Shown here: positions 32,498 to 40,055 of the stretch, one piece after another
Layout of the letters: every line of letters begins with the position of its first letter
Numbering within the stretch: the stretch's first letter is position 1
Origin: a virus
IMG/VR virus record: IMGVR_UViG_3300046727_000107
Coordinates: 1-45,293 of that record
Strand: one strand, 5' to 3'
Length of the DNA stretch: 45,293 nucleotides
Position numbers and translations under genes: made by a program
Notes under the pieces: model-generated
The model's input: the letters and a program-made list of their open reading frames with translations, nothing else
Database searches by the model: none
What the model was told of the DNA's origin: nothing

Positions 32498-34125
32498 GTG
32501 TTTTCCTTCACCAGCGCCAGCATGACGCCTTGCAAACTCTCGTTGCTCTCCAGCCGGCGGTAGATCTCGCGCTCGATCGGCGTTGCCGCGAGCTGGGCCA
32601 CCAGCGTCGGCTGCGTTTGTTTCGGACCACGGATACGCTCGTTGGCTTGCAGATACTGCTCGGTCTTGTCGGGCAGCGTGAACCATACCAGCAGCTTCGA
32701 CACCGACAGGTCGAGCCCGTGTGACATAGTGCCGGGGTCCGCGAACATGATGTCCAGGTCGCCTTCCTGAAAGTCGCGAATGATCTTGTCGCGCTCTTTC
32801 GGTTTCACTTCGCCGTTCACGATCGCGCATTTGTAGCGCTGCGCGCCGTTTTCCTTGATCGCAGTGAAATGATCATAGAGCAAATGTAGCACACCTGTCA
32901 AGGGGGCAAGCACAATGACTTTCCCGCCGTCCCACTCTACCAGTTCCTCCACTGCCGCGAGGCGCGGACGTGCGTCGAGCTTGTGAACGACGCGCCCCTC
33001 CGGTCGATTCTCGTAGACTGCGCCGCATGCGATTTGAATAAGCTTCGTACGCAGCGACGCCTCGTTGACGGCCGATATCGCCCCGTTCTCCACCAGCAGA
33101 ACCGCTTCACGCTTCATCTCCTTGTAGGCTTTGTTTTGCTGCGGCGTCATCTCGACGTCGATCAACTGCGGTGGCAGCATGGGTGGAACGTCGACGCAGT
33201 CGATCATTTTGAACCGCACGGCCGGTTGGAGCATCGCGAGTGCGGCCTCGTGCGATCCGGTGCGCGGAACGGATTTGAACTGGGTGAGCGGGTACATCGT
33301 GCGCGCTTCGTAGGAGCGGAACGACTCACCATTCGCCTTGTTCATGATGAAGGCGGGGCCGTAGGCATCCAAAGGTCCGTTGGGCGTGGGGGTGCCGCTC
33401 AACATCCATAAGTAATCGAGGGATTGTAGGATGGCTCGCGCGACCAGGGATCTCCCGGTCTTATGGTGCTTATAAGCTGAAAATTCGTCAACGATCCCGA
33501 TGCGAATATCATCCCGCTCCGCAAGTGCACGGGATAATCCTGTGAGTTCCAAACGCCCACGCTTACCGGTGGTCGCGCCAACCTTGAGGCCATCGCTGTT
33601 GATGATGTAGTAGTCATGAGGTTCCGCAAGCAGCTTCTCGCGCTTCTTGGCGTCGCCGTGGAGAATGACATAGTCGCGTTTCCCAAGCAGGTTGTTGAAG
33701 ATCGCATCGCCCCACACGCGCTGGAGGATCGACAGCGGCGCCACGATCAGGCAGCGGCAGTCGCCGCGCGGGTAGTGCTCCATGATGAAGTCGGACGCCC
33801 ACAGTGCTGCCAGCGTCTTGCCGGTGCGCATCTCGTTGAGACAGAACGCCTTCGGATTGGCGGCGAGGAAGTTGGCGGTGATGATTTGCGCGCGGAACGG
33901 GATCTTGATCATCGGCCCGCGGGGGTAGGCGTAGTGCAGCATCGGCGGCGGGATCGGATAGCCGAGCCAGCGCAGCGTCTGGATGGCGTGCAGGCTCTCG
34001 GGCACCGCGATGTAGCCGTTATGCAGCGAACGCGTCTGCGGCAGGTACTGCATGGCGCGGTGCGGCTGCGGTTCGTCGTAGACCAGCAGCGCGCGCTCGC
34101 GGTCATGGTAGAAGGAGGGGGTCAT
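32494..34125 (-). CDS. SNF2-family DNA helicase/translocase, 543 aa
   Basis: Superfamily 2 motifs are visible in order: Walker A NEMRTGKT (97-104, usually DEMGLGKT), ILQRVWG in motif Ia surroundings, Walker B IVDEFSAYK (211-219, a DEFS variant of DEAH), motif III LSGTPTPNGP (about 245-254), motif V region DPGTMSHGLDLS and motif VI ANERIRGPKQTQP near the C-terminus. Phage SNF2 proteins act in recombination, replication restart or displacement of bound proteins. Downstream lies the FFLKT-type protein and upstream a VRR-NUC nuclease, each joined by ATGA overlap. Confidence 0.88.
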   Translation of the reverse strand: MTPSFYHDRERALLVYDEPQPHRAMQYLPQTRSLHNGYIAVPESLHAIQTLRWLGYPIPPPMLHYAYPRGPMIKIPFRAQIITANFLAANPKAFCLNEMRTGKTLAALWASDFIMEHYPRGDCRCLIVAPLSILQRVWGDAIFNNLLGKRDYVILHGDAKKREKLLAEPHDYYIINSDGLKVGATTGKRGRLELTGLSRALAERDDIRIGIVDEFSAYKHHKTGRSLVARAILQSLDYLWMLSGTPTPNGPLDAYGPAFIMNKANGESFRSYEARTMYPLTQFKSVPRTGSHEAALAMLQPAVRFKMIDCVDVPPMLPPQLIDVEMTPQQNKAYKEMKREAVLLVENGAISAVNEASLRTKLIQIACGAVYENRPEGRVVHKLDARPRLAAVEELVEWDGGKVIVLAPLTGVLHLLYDHFTAIKENGAQRYKCAIVNGEVKPKERDKIIRDFQEGDLDIMFADPGTMSHGLDLSVSKLLVWFTLPDKTEQYLQANERIRGPKQTQPTLVAQLAATPIEREIYRRLESNESLQGVMLALVKENT

Positions 34126-34439
34126 GGGAGACCGGGGTGCGGAATTGTTACGTGGTCAATCGCGCCAATGAGATACTGCAATGCTGACATTTGGTTCACA
34201 CCAGCTACCACAAGCGCGTCACCACCGGCTTCAGCAATATGTCGCATCGTCTGGATTTGGTACTTGGTAGCTTCCGCATCTTCGCGCTTGGCTTCAATGC
34301 CGATAAACCTGCCTTTGTAGCAAACGAGGAAGTCGAGCGTCTTGGCGCCGTAGCCCATTTGCACCGGCATGAAGTAGTACGCACCGATGCTGTCGAGATA
34401 GGCTTTGATCTCGGCTTTGACTTTGCCTTCGGGGGTCAT
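34122..34439 (-). CDS. VRR-NUC endonuclease, 105 aa
   Basis: A minimal VRR-NUC domain: N-terminal helix with E4 and K6-E10 (PEGKVKAEIKAYL), then GYGAKTLDFLV with Asp36, the FIGIEAKRE core with Glu49 and Lys51, and Gln61 in a helix (TKYQIQTM). These make a PD-(D/E)xK-type metal site. Such stand-alone proteins occur beside SNF2 helicases in many phages and may act as Holliday-junction or flap nucleases. Both ends use ATGA overlaps with neighbours. Confidence 0.88.
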   Translation of the reverse strand: MTPEGKVKAEIKAYLDSIGAYYFMPVQMGYGAKTLDFLVCYKGRFIGIEAKREDAEATKYQIQTMRHIAEAGGDALVVAGVNQMSALQYLIGAIDHVTIPHPGLP

Positions 34440-34720
34440 GTTTCGATACCTAGACGGTTGAGCGCGCCTGCTATGTCGCGCATTTCTGCTTTCATATCAG
34501 CGACGTTGTCGTAGCTCTTGCCGGTTTTTGTGTCGGTAGGCGTGGCTCCAAAGCGTATGTATTTCCCGTACGCCTGTAAAAATTCACCGCATTCCTCGAC
34601 CAGATTCCCGAGCTTGCCTTCAAATGTATCTGGTAAAAGATCAGCGCGTTTCATGGCTTCCTCGCAATATCCCAAACAGGTCATGCCCGGCTCACAGCGG
34701 ATGCAAGCCGGATCGTTCAT
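34436..34720 (-). CDS. MazG-like nucleotide pyrophosphohydrolase, 94 aa
   Basis: The catalytic helices have LVEECGEFLQAY with Glu42, Glu43 and Glu46, and MKAEMRDIAGALN with Glu79 and Asp82, matching the ExxE-n-ExxD metal site of MazG/all-alpha NTP-PPases. The N-terminus has three cysteines (6, 9 and 15) not usual in MazG. Phage MazG proteins may cleanse nucleotide pools or lower ppGpp. The start at 34720 is set by ATGA overlap with the previous gene; the longer frame lies inside that gene. Confidence 0.75.
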   Translation of the reverse strand: MNDPACIRCEPGMTCLGYCEEAMKRADLLPDTFEGKLGNLVEECGEFLQAYGKYIRFGATPTDTKTGKSYDNVADMKAEMRDIAGALNRLGIET

Positions 34721-34962
34721 TTCGGCGGCAGTCCTATTTCCGCGGCGATACGCGCGCGCTCCTCGGTCCACGACAGCGCACGACCTTTTTCAGCCATGCC
34801 GCCACGCAGCATCGGCACGAATACCACTTCGGCAGATCCGCCGAGCAACACGGTGGTCAGGACGCCCTGCGTTTGGCGCTCCATCGCGGTAAGGAACGCG
34901 CGCATCTCGCTGCCCGTTTCCAGGATCAGCTTCCCGCGTTCATCATACACCCCGTGTGCCAT
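34717..34962 (-). CDS. Hypothetical protein, 81 aa
   Basis: The start at 34962 overlaps the previous stop (ATGA), and the longer open frame upstream is a shadow of that gene. Sequence: a beta-like GVYDERGKLILETGSEMRAF (3-22), then hydrophobic TTVLLGGSAEVVFVPMLRGG, then a charged WTEERARIAAEIGLP end. No family recognised. Part of the nuclease-polymerase operon. Confidence 0.6.
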   Translation of the reverse strand: MAHGVYDERGKLILETGSEMRAFLTAMERQTQGVLTTVLLGGSAEVVFVPMLRGGMAEKGRALSWTEERARIAAEIGLPPK

Positions 34963-35189
34963 CAGTTTGGCTTCCCGCCGGGGAACAGCATCAGGTTCGG
35001 CTGGGTCGGCTCGCCGTCCAGCATCAGGACGTGGTGGATGGCTTCGAGCTTCACGAGCCCACGATCCGACACCGCGGCGCCGTCCTTCTTCACTGCCATC
35101 CACCACAACAGCATGTTGTGGCCTTCAGTGGCGCCCATGTCGATGAACTGCGTGGCATCGGGCTGGAGGTAGATGCGCAAGAGTTTCAT
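34962..35189 (-). CDS. Hypothetical protein, 75 aa
   Basis: The ATG directly abuts the stop of the RecB-like nuclease gene. Beta-rich, with KLLRIYLQPDATQFIDMGAT (2-21) and HNMLLWWMAVKKDGAAVSD. No family recognised. ATGA overlap with the next gene downstream. Confidence 0.6.
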   Translation of the reverse strand: MKLLRIYLQPDATQFIDMGATEGHNMLLWWMAVKKDGAAVSDRGLVKLEAIHHVLMLDGEPTQPNLMLFPGGKPN

Positions 35190-35894
35190 TTATCGTCCTT
35201 CCTTTGCTTCCCTGGCGAGCTTCTTGTTGTGCCGACACTGCGTCACGTCGCACCAGGCACAGAGTGCGTTCGGCGTCTCTGGCCAATGCCCGTTGGCCTG
35301 GTACTGATATGCGCGGTGCATCAGCGCATTGACCTTGGCCCATGTGGCTCCTACGTTCGACACGTCATAGGTCTGTCCGATCTTGTCGGGTGCTCCGTTC
35401 AACCGGCCGATGTAGGCGTAGCGGGCGGTGTAGGTATACGCTTCTGGAGCGAACTTAGCAGCTAACAAGAGCGCATGCAGCTCAAGCTCGAACGGTGTTT
35501 CGTAGGTATCTTTGCCGGTCTTCCAGTCGGTGATGTCGACGTGCGTACCATGCACTACCGTGACGTCAACCTTGCCGGCGACGTAGCAACCATCACCGAA
35601 GAACCGCGCCGGATGCCCGTCCTTGGTGATGCCGAGTTTCATTTCGGTCTTGGCGTCGTGCGCAATCAGCGGCAGCGCATAACTTTCGAACTGCGGAATG
35701 TCGTCGGGCAACGGCTTGCCTTCGCCGATCCGCTTCTCCATGGCGTCGTGAACGTAGTTGCCCCAGCGCGCTGCATCGCTCTCGATCCGCTGGATCGACC
35801 GCGCCACGCGAACCTCGTATGCCTTGCGTGGACAGTTCTCCAGCTCGTTGAAGAACGTGTAGGAACCGACGATGCGTTGCGCTGGGGTGGTCAT
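35190..35894 (-). CDS. RecB/Cas4-like iron-sulphur nuclease, 234 aa
   Basis: The PD-(D/E)xK core is visible: His49 in WGNYVHDAME, Asp110 in AGKVDVTVV, Asp123 and Lys125 in ITDWKTGK. Four cysteines frame the domain, Cys21 in NELENCPRKAYEV and Cys212, Cys215, Cys220 in CAWCDVTQC. This is the arrangement that binds a 4Fe-4S cluster in AddB, Cas4 and Dna2. The enzyme would process DNA ends in replication or recombination, beside the SNF2 and VRR-NUC proteins. AGGAAGG-type sequence and the ATGA overlap with the small lipoprotein gene support the start. Confidence 0.88.
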   Translation of the reverse strand: MTTPAQRIVGSYTFFNELENCPRKAYEVRVARSIQRIESDAARWGNYVHDAMEKRIGEGKPLPDDIPQFESYALPLIAHDAKTEMKLGITKDGHPARFFGDGCYVAGKVDVTVVHGTHVDITDWKTGKDTYETPFELELHALLLAAKFAPEAYTYTARYAYIGRLNGAPDKIGQTYDVSNVGATWAKVNALMHRAYQYQANGHWPETPNALCAWCDVTQCRHNKKLAREAKEGR

Positions 35895-36010
35895 CTGCGT
35901 TGGGCTTTCACAGCTTCAGTATTTTTGTGGATCGCGCTGGTGATATCACAGGACGACAGCAACAGCAGGAACAGCCAGAAACATATCCAGCTGTGCCCCG
36001 GATGCTGCAT
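35891..36010 (-). CDS. Tiny predicted lipoprotein, 39 aa
   Basis: This ORF was found by reading the gap between the basic protein and the RecB-like gene. It begins MQHPGHSW, then a hydrophobic run ICFWLFLLLL and the lipobox LSSC with Cys21 followed by Asp. An 18-residue polar tail follows (DITSAIHKNTEAVKAQRR). The ATG is adjacent to the stop of the upstream gene, and its stop overlaps the nuclease start (ATGA). Asp after the lipid-modified Cys would act as inner-membrane retention in enterobacteria. Possible roles: superinfection exclusion, or an outer spanin, although it lacks the Pro-rich character of Rz1. Confidence 0.6.
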   Translation of the reverse strand: MQHPGHSWICFWLFLLLLSSCDITSAIHKNTEAVKAQRR

Positions 36011-36388
36011 CTAGCCGAACACCTTGGCGATGGCCGCGAGCAGGCGCCGCCGCGACGGCTTGGCCCGGCTCGACAGCGCCTCGGAGATCACCTGGAACAC
36101 CGGGACGTCGGTGCGGTGCATGGAGCCCAGCAACTCCATGGTGCCGGCGAGATCCATCGACACCGCGGCGCCGCGGGGAGCCCGCTTGGCCTTGGCCACC
36201 TTGGGACCGTTTCGCTTTTTCGTCAGAGCGGCGCGGCGCTTGCGCTTCATCGCTTTGACGGGGTCCGCACGCTTCTTGCGCGCCTTCTTCATGTAGGGCT
36301 GTTTTGCCAGCCCCAACTGGCCTTCGCCCTGCGAGGGCACCGGCCCCGGCAGTCCGCCGGGGTTCATCGCACGTTCGAGATCGCTCAT
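36011..36388 (-). CDS. Very basic hypothetical protein, 125 aa
   Basis: GGAAGGAAGTT lies before the ATG. A Gly/Pro-rich start leads into a Lys/Arg cluster (MKKARKKRADPVKAMKRKRR, about 33-52, and RAPRG). The C-terminal helix-rich part has PVFQVISEALSSRAKPSRRR. Composition suggests nucleic-acid binding; family unknown. Overlaps the upstream gene by ATGA. Confidence 0.6.
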   Translation of the reverse strand: MSDLERAMNPGGLPGPVPSQGEGQLGLAKQPYMKKARKKRADPVKAMKRKRRAALTKKRNGPKVAKAKRAPRGAAVSMDLAGTMELLGSMHRTDVPVFQVISEALSSRAKPSRRRLLAAIAKVFG

Positions 36389-36576
36389 AACTTCCTTCCT
36401 TCCAATCGCTTCGCGCGGTTCTGTTTTTTCACGACGGAGTTGGCGATCCGAACCGCGCTGGCTTCATCGCCGCTCCGTTTCAATACCGCGTTAGCGGTGC
36501 TGCTCCACGCCTTCTTGGCCTTCGACGTGGTCGCCTTTTTCGTCTTGGACATCGCGTCGCTGGGCTTCCAGGGCAT
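36385..36576 (-). CDS. Small basic conserved protein, 63 aa
   Basis: AGGAG 6 bases before 36576 decides the start over a longer frame. It begins MPWKPSDAMSKTKKATTSKA and has a DEASAVRIANSVVKK helix. Proteins with the MPW...A...TKKA opening and an A-x-R-x-AN-x-VV end are common in phages and bacteria, by memory, with no assigned function. Its 5' part overlaps the end of the 82-aa gene for 86 bases. Confidence 0.65.
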   Translation of the reverse strand: MPWKPSDAMSKTKKATTSKAKKAWSSTANAVLKRSGDEASAVRIANSVVKKQNRAKRLEGRKL

Positions 36577-36739
36577 AGTTAGCTCCTGCTGGTTGGAGGA
36601 TGTGGACGTTCCATTTAGTAGCACTGCATCGCTCCATCGCCCAGCGTTCTGCAAGAGCTACGGTGGCGAATGGACCCGTGTGCCACCAAAATTCACCGCC
36701 GGATTGGGCAACACTGCGCCAGCGTACTATCGCCTCCAT
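36491..36739 (-). CDS. Small hypothetical protein overlapping the next gene, 82 aa
   Basis: The start overlaps the polymerase stop (TGATG; a GTG one codon earlier is also possible). Residues 1-60 look real: IVRWRSVAQSGGEFWWHTGP, then ALAERWAMERCSATKWNVHI. The final 28 residues are encoded on DNA shared with the following gene and are charged and low in complexity. The C-terminus may be a by-product of overlap. No family recognised. Confidence 0.5.
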   Translation of the reverse strand: MEAIVRWRSVAQSGGEFWWHTGPFATVALAERWAMERCSATKWNVHILQPAGANYALEAQRRDVQDEKGDHVEGQEGVEQHR

Positions 36740-38577
36740 CACACTTCCCTTTCTGAAAGTGAACCTTCAGCGTCAAGAGGAATATCAGGCATCCAAGCCG
36801 GCGGCCTACTCATTTCTGCGCAGAAATAGGCCAGCGTCTGCTCGGCATACTGATCGTCGGGGATCAGCCAGGTGCCGGCGTCGTGCTCGCGCACCACCGG
36901 CCAGTAGCCGCTCTCCTTGCCGATCCGGCAGATGTCCTGCTGGAAGCCGATCCACGCCAGCCACTGGATCAGGTTCTCGACCAGTTTGCCACCATAGAGC
37001 TTGGTCGTGCCGCGGCGCGTCTTGTAGCGCCACTCGCGCGCCTCGTTGTCGTAGGCCAGCTCAGGGTAGCGCAGGCGCGTGCCGTTGGGGCCGATGATCT
37101 GGCCGGTGTGGACCTCGACGCAACCCCACTGCACCGGCTGGTTGGTGCCGCCGATCGCCGATATCATCCGGCCGGCGTCTTTCCAGAGATCGGTTACAGC
37201 CTCGTGAGTGTCTCGATAGAGGTTTTTAGCGCGTTCGCCCTCCTCGTCAGCAAGATAGACTGGAGGGCCGTAGGTTCCTTTCCGGGCCGTAGCGATAATC
37301 GTTGCAGCGCCCGCTCCATATCCGCAAGACAGCTCAAGCTGTTTGCCAACGCCACGTTCCGCCGAATCGTTTTTCGTAATCGTTCGGCCGTAGAACTGGC
37401 TGGCAATACCGACATAGGGATCTTCCTTGTTCCTGAATTTCTCGACCACGTCCCACTGCCCGGCGAACATGTTGAGCACGCGGCACTCGATCTGCGCCTT
37501 GTCGACCTTCGCGGCTAGCCATCCTCGTGGGGGCTTGATGGCGGTTCGGAGCTTGCTGCCACGAGTAAAATTCTGAAAGTTGAGTTTGTCGCCACCGCTA
37601 TCTCGATTCGTGTGTGCTCCAAATGCCGAGAGATAAACGCAAAGGCTTCCGCGCGAAGCCATGTATCCAAGCCGCTCAGATCGTGTCTGCTGAAGCGTGG
37701 ACTTGACAGACAGTCGGGCTTCGGCGAGGGCTCGGGCGTTGTCGTCTGGGTCATCGACCAACTCCTGCATGAACGGGTCCGTCTTGGCGAACGCGTACTT
37801 GGAGCGCGGCGACCCATCAGCCGCGTCCTTCATCGCCTTCTGCTCTGGCTCGACGCCGATGGCGCGCAGCATGTCGGCGAACACGTCGTCGGAGCCGAGC
37901 TGCTGCGCCGTCACGCCGAGACGCTCCAGCAGGTTGCGCTTGTTGTTGGTCTCGTCCATCCACACTTCGCCGAGCATTTTTATGTCGCCGACCAGCCTGG
38001 GCTCGGTGAACATGCGCACCGTGTTGTCGACCCACGGGTACATCTCGGCCGGGAAGTCCTTGGCCATGATGTTGAACAGTGTCCAGATTGACTCGACCTC
38101 GTCGCAGCACCCACCCGCAACTTCACGCTGCACGTCGGGCGACATCTCGTGCCAGTGCTTGCCCTTGAACAGGTGGTACGGGGTACGCTTGACCGGCATG
38201 CCGTAGTGCTGGCGCACGTTGTCGAGCGAGACAGAGAGGTGATTACCGAGCTGTTGTCGCGCCATGGAGAGAGTGTCGAGCCAGTACTTCGGGCGGATAT
38301 TGTAGTGGTGCGACAGGATCAGACCGTCGAAGTGTGCATGATGGCAGAGCACAGCGACGTTGTTCCAGTCGATCACACCAAACGGGCCGTGAAGATCCGC
38401 GCCGTTGGTCCAGGTCGTAAACGCCGGACCTTCATAACTGATCGGGTCGAACTGTTGTCGGATCGAACACCCATGTGCTTCAAACCGCGGATCGCGGATG
38501 TATGACTCCGTCGTCATCTTGGACAATGTGTACTCGTCGTCGAAGTACGTCTCGAAGTCGAGGGTAACGATGTTCAT
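36739..38577 (-). CDS. DNA polymerase, family A, 612 aa
   Basis: The N-terminal 3'-5' exonuclease is present: Exo I TLDFETYF (Asp7, Glu9), Exo II-like HHAHFDGLIL, and an Exo III-like region with CCDEVESIWTLF. Polymerase motif A is VDKAQIECR (Asp359; the usual DxSQIELR has Ala361 for Ser and Lys360 before it). Motif B is ERGVGKQLELSCGYG (Lys412). Motif C is REHDAGTW: catalytic Asp566 is kept, but the Glu that normally follows is Ala567. The shorter length relative to E. coli Pol I reflects absence of the 5' nuclease. Both gene ends overlap neighbours. It is the replicative polymerase of the phage. Confidence 0.9.
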   Translation of the reverse strand: MNIVTLDFETYFDDEYTLSKMTTESYIRDPRFEAHGCSIRQQFDPISYEGPAFTTWTNGADLHGPFGVIDWNNVAVLCHHAHFDGLILSHHYNIRPKYWLDTLSMARQQLGNHLSVSLDNVRQHYGMPVKRTPYHLFKGKHWHEMSPDVQREVAGGCCDEVESIWTLFNIMAKDFPAEMYPWVDNTVRMFTEPRLVGDIKMLGEVWMDETNNKRNLLERLGVTAQQLGSDDVFADMLRAIGVEPEQKAMKDAADGSPRSKYAFAKTDPFMQELVDDPDDNARALAEARLSVKSTLQQTRSERLGYMASRGSLCVYLSAFGAHTNRDSGGDKLNFQNFTRGSKLRTAIKPPRGWLAAKVDKAQIECRVLNMFAGQWDVVEKFRNKEDPYVGIASQFYGRTITKNDSAERGVGKQLELSCGYGAGAATIIATARKGTYGPPVYLADEEGERAKNLYRDTHEAVTDLWKDAGRMISAIGGTNQPVQWGCVEVHTGQIIGPNGTRLRYPELAYDNEAREWRYKTRRGTTKLYGGKLVENLIQWLAWIGFQQDICRIGKESGYWPVVREHDAGTWLIPDDQYAEQTLAYFCAEMSRPPAWMPDIPLDAEGSLSEREV

Positions 38578-38792
38578 GTGGCGCGTGTACCACTGGTATG
38601 CGTGGCACTCGCGTTGAGTTTGGCCAGCGCACGGTCTAGATACCGGCGCGCGCCATAGCCATCCGGCAGCTTTTCGAAATCATCCTTCACGTACCGCACC
38701 AGTCCGGCGAGAATTTCGCGGTAATCTGCGATCTCGACCTCGGCAACGCCGAGCAGGTATGAATGAGACTTGCGGTCGACTTCGGTTAGCAT
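38574..38792 (-). CDS. Small hypothetical protein, 72 aa
   Basis: Starts within the end of the upstream gene (7-base overlap) and stops in the polymerase start (ATGA). Helical and acidic, with YREILAGLVRYVKDDFEKLP (24-43) and an ALAKLNAS end. Possibly a polymerase accessory by position; no family recognised. Confidence 0.6.
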   Translation of the reverse strand: MLTEVDRKSHSYLLGVAEVEIADYREILAGLVRYVKDDFEKLPDGYGARRYLDRALAKLNASATHTSGTRAT

Positions 38793-39067
38793 GGCTTGTA
38801 TCCGTGCATGAAGTTGAGGGCGCGCGCGATTAGATCGGCGTCTTTCATCGACTGTCCGCGGTCAGTGTCGGGGTCAACATCGTCGTCGCAATAGTCCTCG
38901 CTGACCGTGGCAAGGCGCCGATACGAATCCGGCCGCTCGTCCCAAATCTCGTACTTGATTGACCCGTCCTCCTGATCCTGGCGGTTCACGACGAACGGAG
39001 CAGCAGGGCTGTAGGTCTTGCGAAGCGGACGTGGCTTGCGTTTGATACGGACGACATTGTCGTTCAT
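38786..39067 (-). CDS. Small hypothetical protein, 93 aa
   Basis: GAGGCACAAA precedes the ATG. The N-terminus is basic (VRIKRKPRPLRKTY), the centre is beta-like (SIKYEIWDERPDSYRRLATV) and a very acidic YCDDDVDPDTD stretch leads to a helix. No family recognised. Confidence 0.6.
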   Translation of the reverse strand: MNDNVVRIKRKPRPLRKTYSPAAPFVVNRQDQEDGSIKYEIWDERPDSYRRLATVSEDYCDDDVDPDTDRGQSMKDADLIARALNFMHGYKPC

Positions 39068-39104
39068 TTTGTGCCTCGTTTATTCGGCATAATTGCCACA
39101 CCAA

Positions 39105-39419
39105 TCATAAATTAACCAGGTAGTATGTACCTGGAACGCCAGTACCGCGGCGCACGTTCTTGATGCGCTTGCCTTTGTACCACAGTATCTTATTAAGGTA
39201 GTGAACACGAACCCAGAGCGATTTGCGCCCACTCAGTGGGCCACCGTCCCATAGACCGTACACCTTTTCGAACATGGTGTCGGATCGCACCCCGGTCTCG
39301 CCCGCCGCGACCAGCATGTCCACGATTTCGGCGTATCCGCGCTCCATCGCGATCCCGAACCGGCTGGTCGGTGGCAGTGCTCGGCCACAGGACGGACAGC
39401 ATGATGTGCGCGCGAGCAT
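39105..39419 (-). CDS. Zinc-ribbon/winged-helix-like protein, 104 aa
   Basis: CCPSCG (7-12) supplies half of a zinc site near the N-terminus. The rest resembles a winged helix: FGIAMERGYAEIVDMLVAAG, then a recognition-helix-like SLWVRVHYLNKILWYKGKRI, and a wing GTGVPGTYYLV. Probable DNA-binding regulator, target unknown. The ATG overlaps the preceding stop (TAA/ATG share one base on this strand). 37 bp of non-coding sequence separate it from the next gene. Confidence 0.65.
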   Translation of the reverse strand: MLARTSCCPSCGRALPPTSRFGIAMERGYAEIVDMLVAAGETGVRSDTMFEKVYGLWDGGPLSGRKSLWVRVHYLNKILWYKGKRIKNVRRGTGVPGTYYLVNL

Positions 39420-39613
39420 TATCTACGCTCCAGCCTGAGCGCCTCGTCGCGCAACTCCTGCGCCAGCGCGCGCGTCAGCTTTTCGTCGATCTCGTTGGGG
39501 AGCAGCAGCTTCTCCATCCGGCCGGCGATGGCACGCAGGCGTTTGGCGATCGCGGCGGGGGAACGTGGCTTCGCGCTTCCTGTGCCGTATGGCGAATAGA
39601 GCAGTCCCATCAT
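39419..39613 (-). CDS. Small helical protein, 64 aa
   Basis: Start fixed by ATGA overlap with the previous gene. Basic N-terminus (SAKPRSPAAIAKRLRAI), then a helical charged part (ALAQELRDEALRLERR). Family unknown. The longer frame upstream is a shadow of the neighbouring gene. Confidence 0.55.
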   Translation of the reverse strand: MMGLLYSPYGTGSAKPRSPAAIAKRLRAIAGRMEKLLLPNEIDEKLTRALAQELRDEALRLERR

Positions 39614-39903
39614 GTTTCTCCCAGCGCCTTGTGCTCCTCGCGCAGCCGGCGCATCGCCTCGACGATGCTCTCGGCGTGGTCCTGTGCCACCTGCGCGACG
39701 TTGACGTGGCTCTCCAGCAGCAGCTTGACGCGCTCGGCGGAAAGGAACACCAGGCGCTGGAGCCGCTCCAGCTCGCCGTGCGCGGCCTTGAAGCTCTCGA
39801 CCGTGTTGGCGTTCATGGCATCGACGACGCTGGCGATCTGCTTCGACATCGCATCGGCGCGCGAGATGGTCTGGTTGGCCTCGGATGCGACGATGGTGTT
39901 CAT
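39610..39903 (-). CDS. Helical hypothetical protein, 97 aa
   Basis: GGAGG 5 bases upstream of 39903 is one of the strongest ribosome sites in this block. The protein is all-helical, with ADAMSKQIASVVDAMNANTV and ERVKLLLESHVNVAQVAQDH stretches, plausibly a coiled-coil dimer. No family recognised. Confidence 0.65.
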   Translation of the reverse strand: MNTIVASEANQTISRADAMSKQIASVVDAMNANTVESFKAAHGELERLQRLVFLSAERVKLLLESHVNVAQVAQDHAESIVEAMRRLREEHKALGET

Positions 39904-40055
39904 GCAATCCTCCTTGCCGCCCACAGGGACAGCGCGACGCCGGCACCGAGCACAGGCGCGAGCCAGTCATTGCCATAGACCGGCTGCGGGTGGATGAACG
40001 TCGCGTCGACGACGCAGCCGATCAGCGCGCCGATAATGGCGACGACGGCAATCAT
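39900..40055 (-). CDS. Small membrane protein, 51 aa
   Basis: Found by reading between annotated-size ORFs; both ends overlap neighbours by ATGA. Two hydrophobic stretches, IAVVAIIGALIGCVV (2-16) and APVLGAGVALSLWAA (33-47), are joined by a loop with FIHPQPVYGNDW. A two-helix hairpin is small for a holin but possible. Function unknown. Confidence 0.55.
   Translation of the reverse strand: MIAVVAIIGALIGCVVDATFIHPQPVYGNDWLAPVLGAGVALSLWAARRIA

Noticed and set aside
35190-35894. CRISPR-associated Cas4
   Set aside because: The cysteine and nuclease motifs fit Cas4, but also phage RecB/AddB-like exonucleases, and no other CRISPR component is present.
35900-36829. 309-codon plus-strand frame in the leftward block
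   Set aside because: It crosses four short leftward genes that interlock with ATGA overlaps and have ribosome sites, and its own sequence has no recognisable domain.
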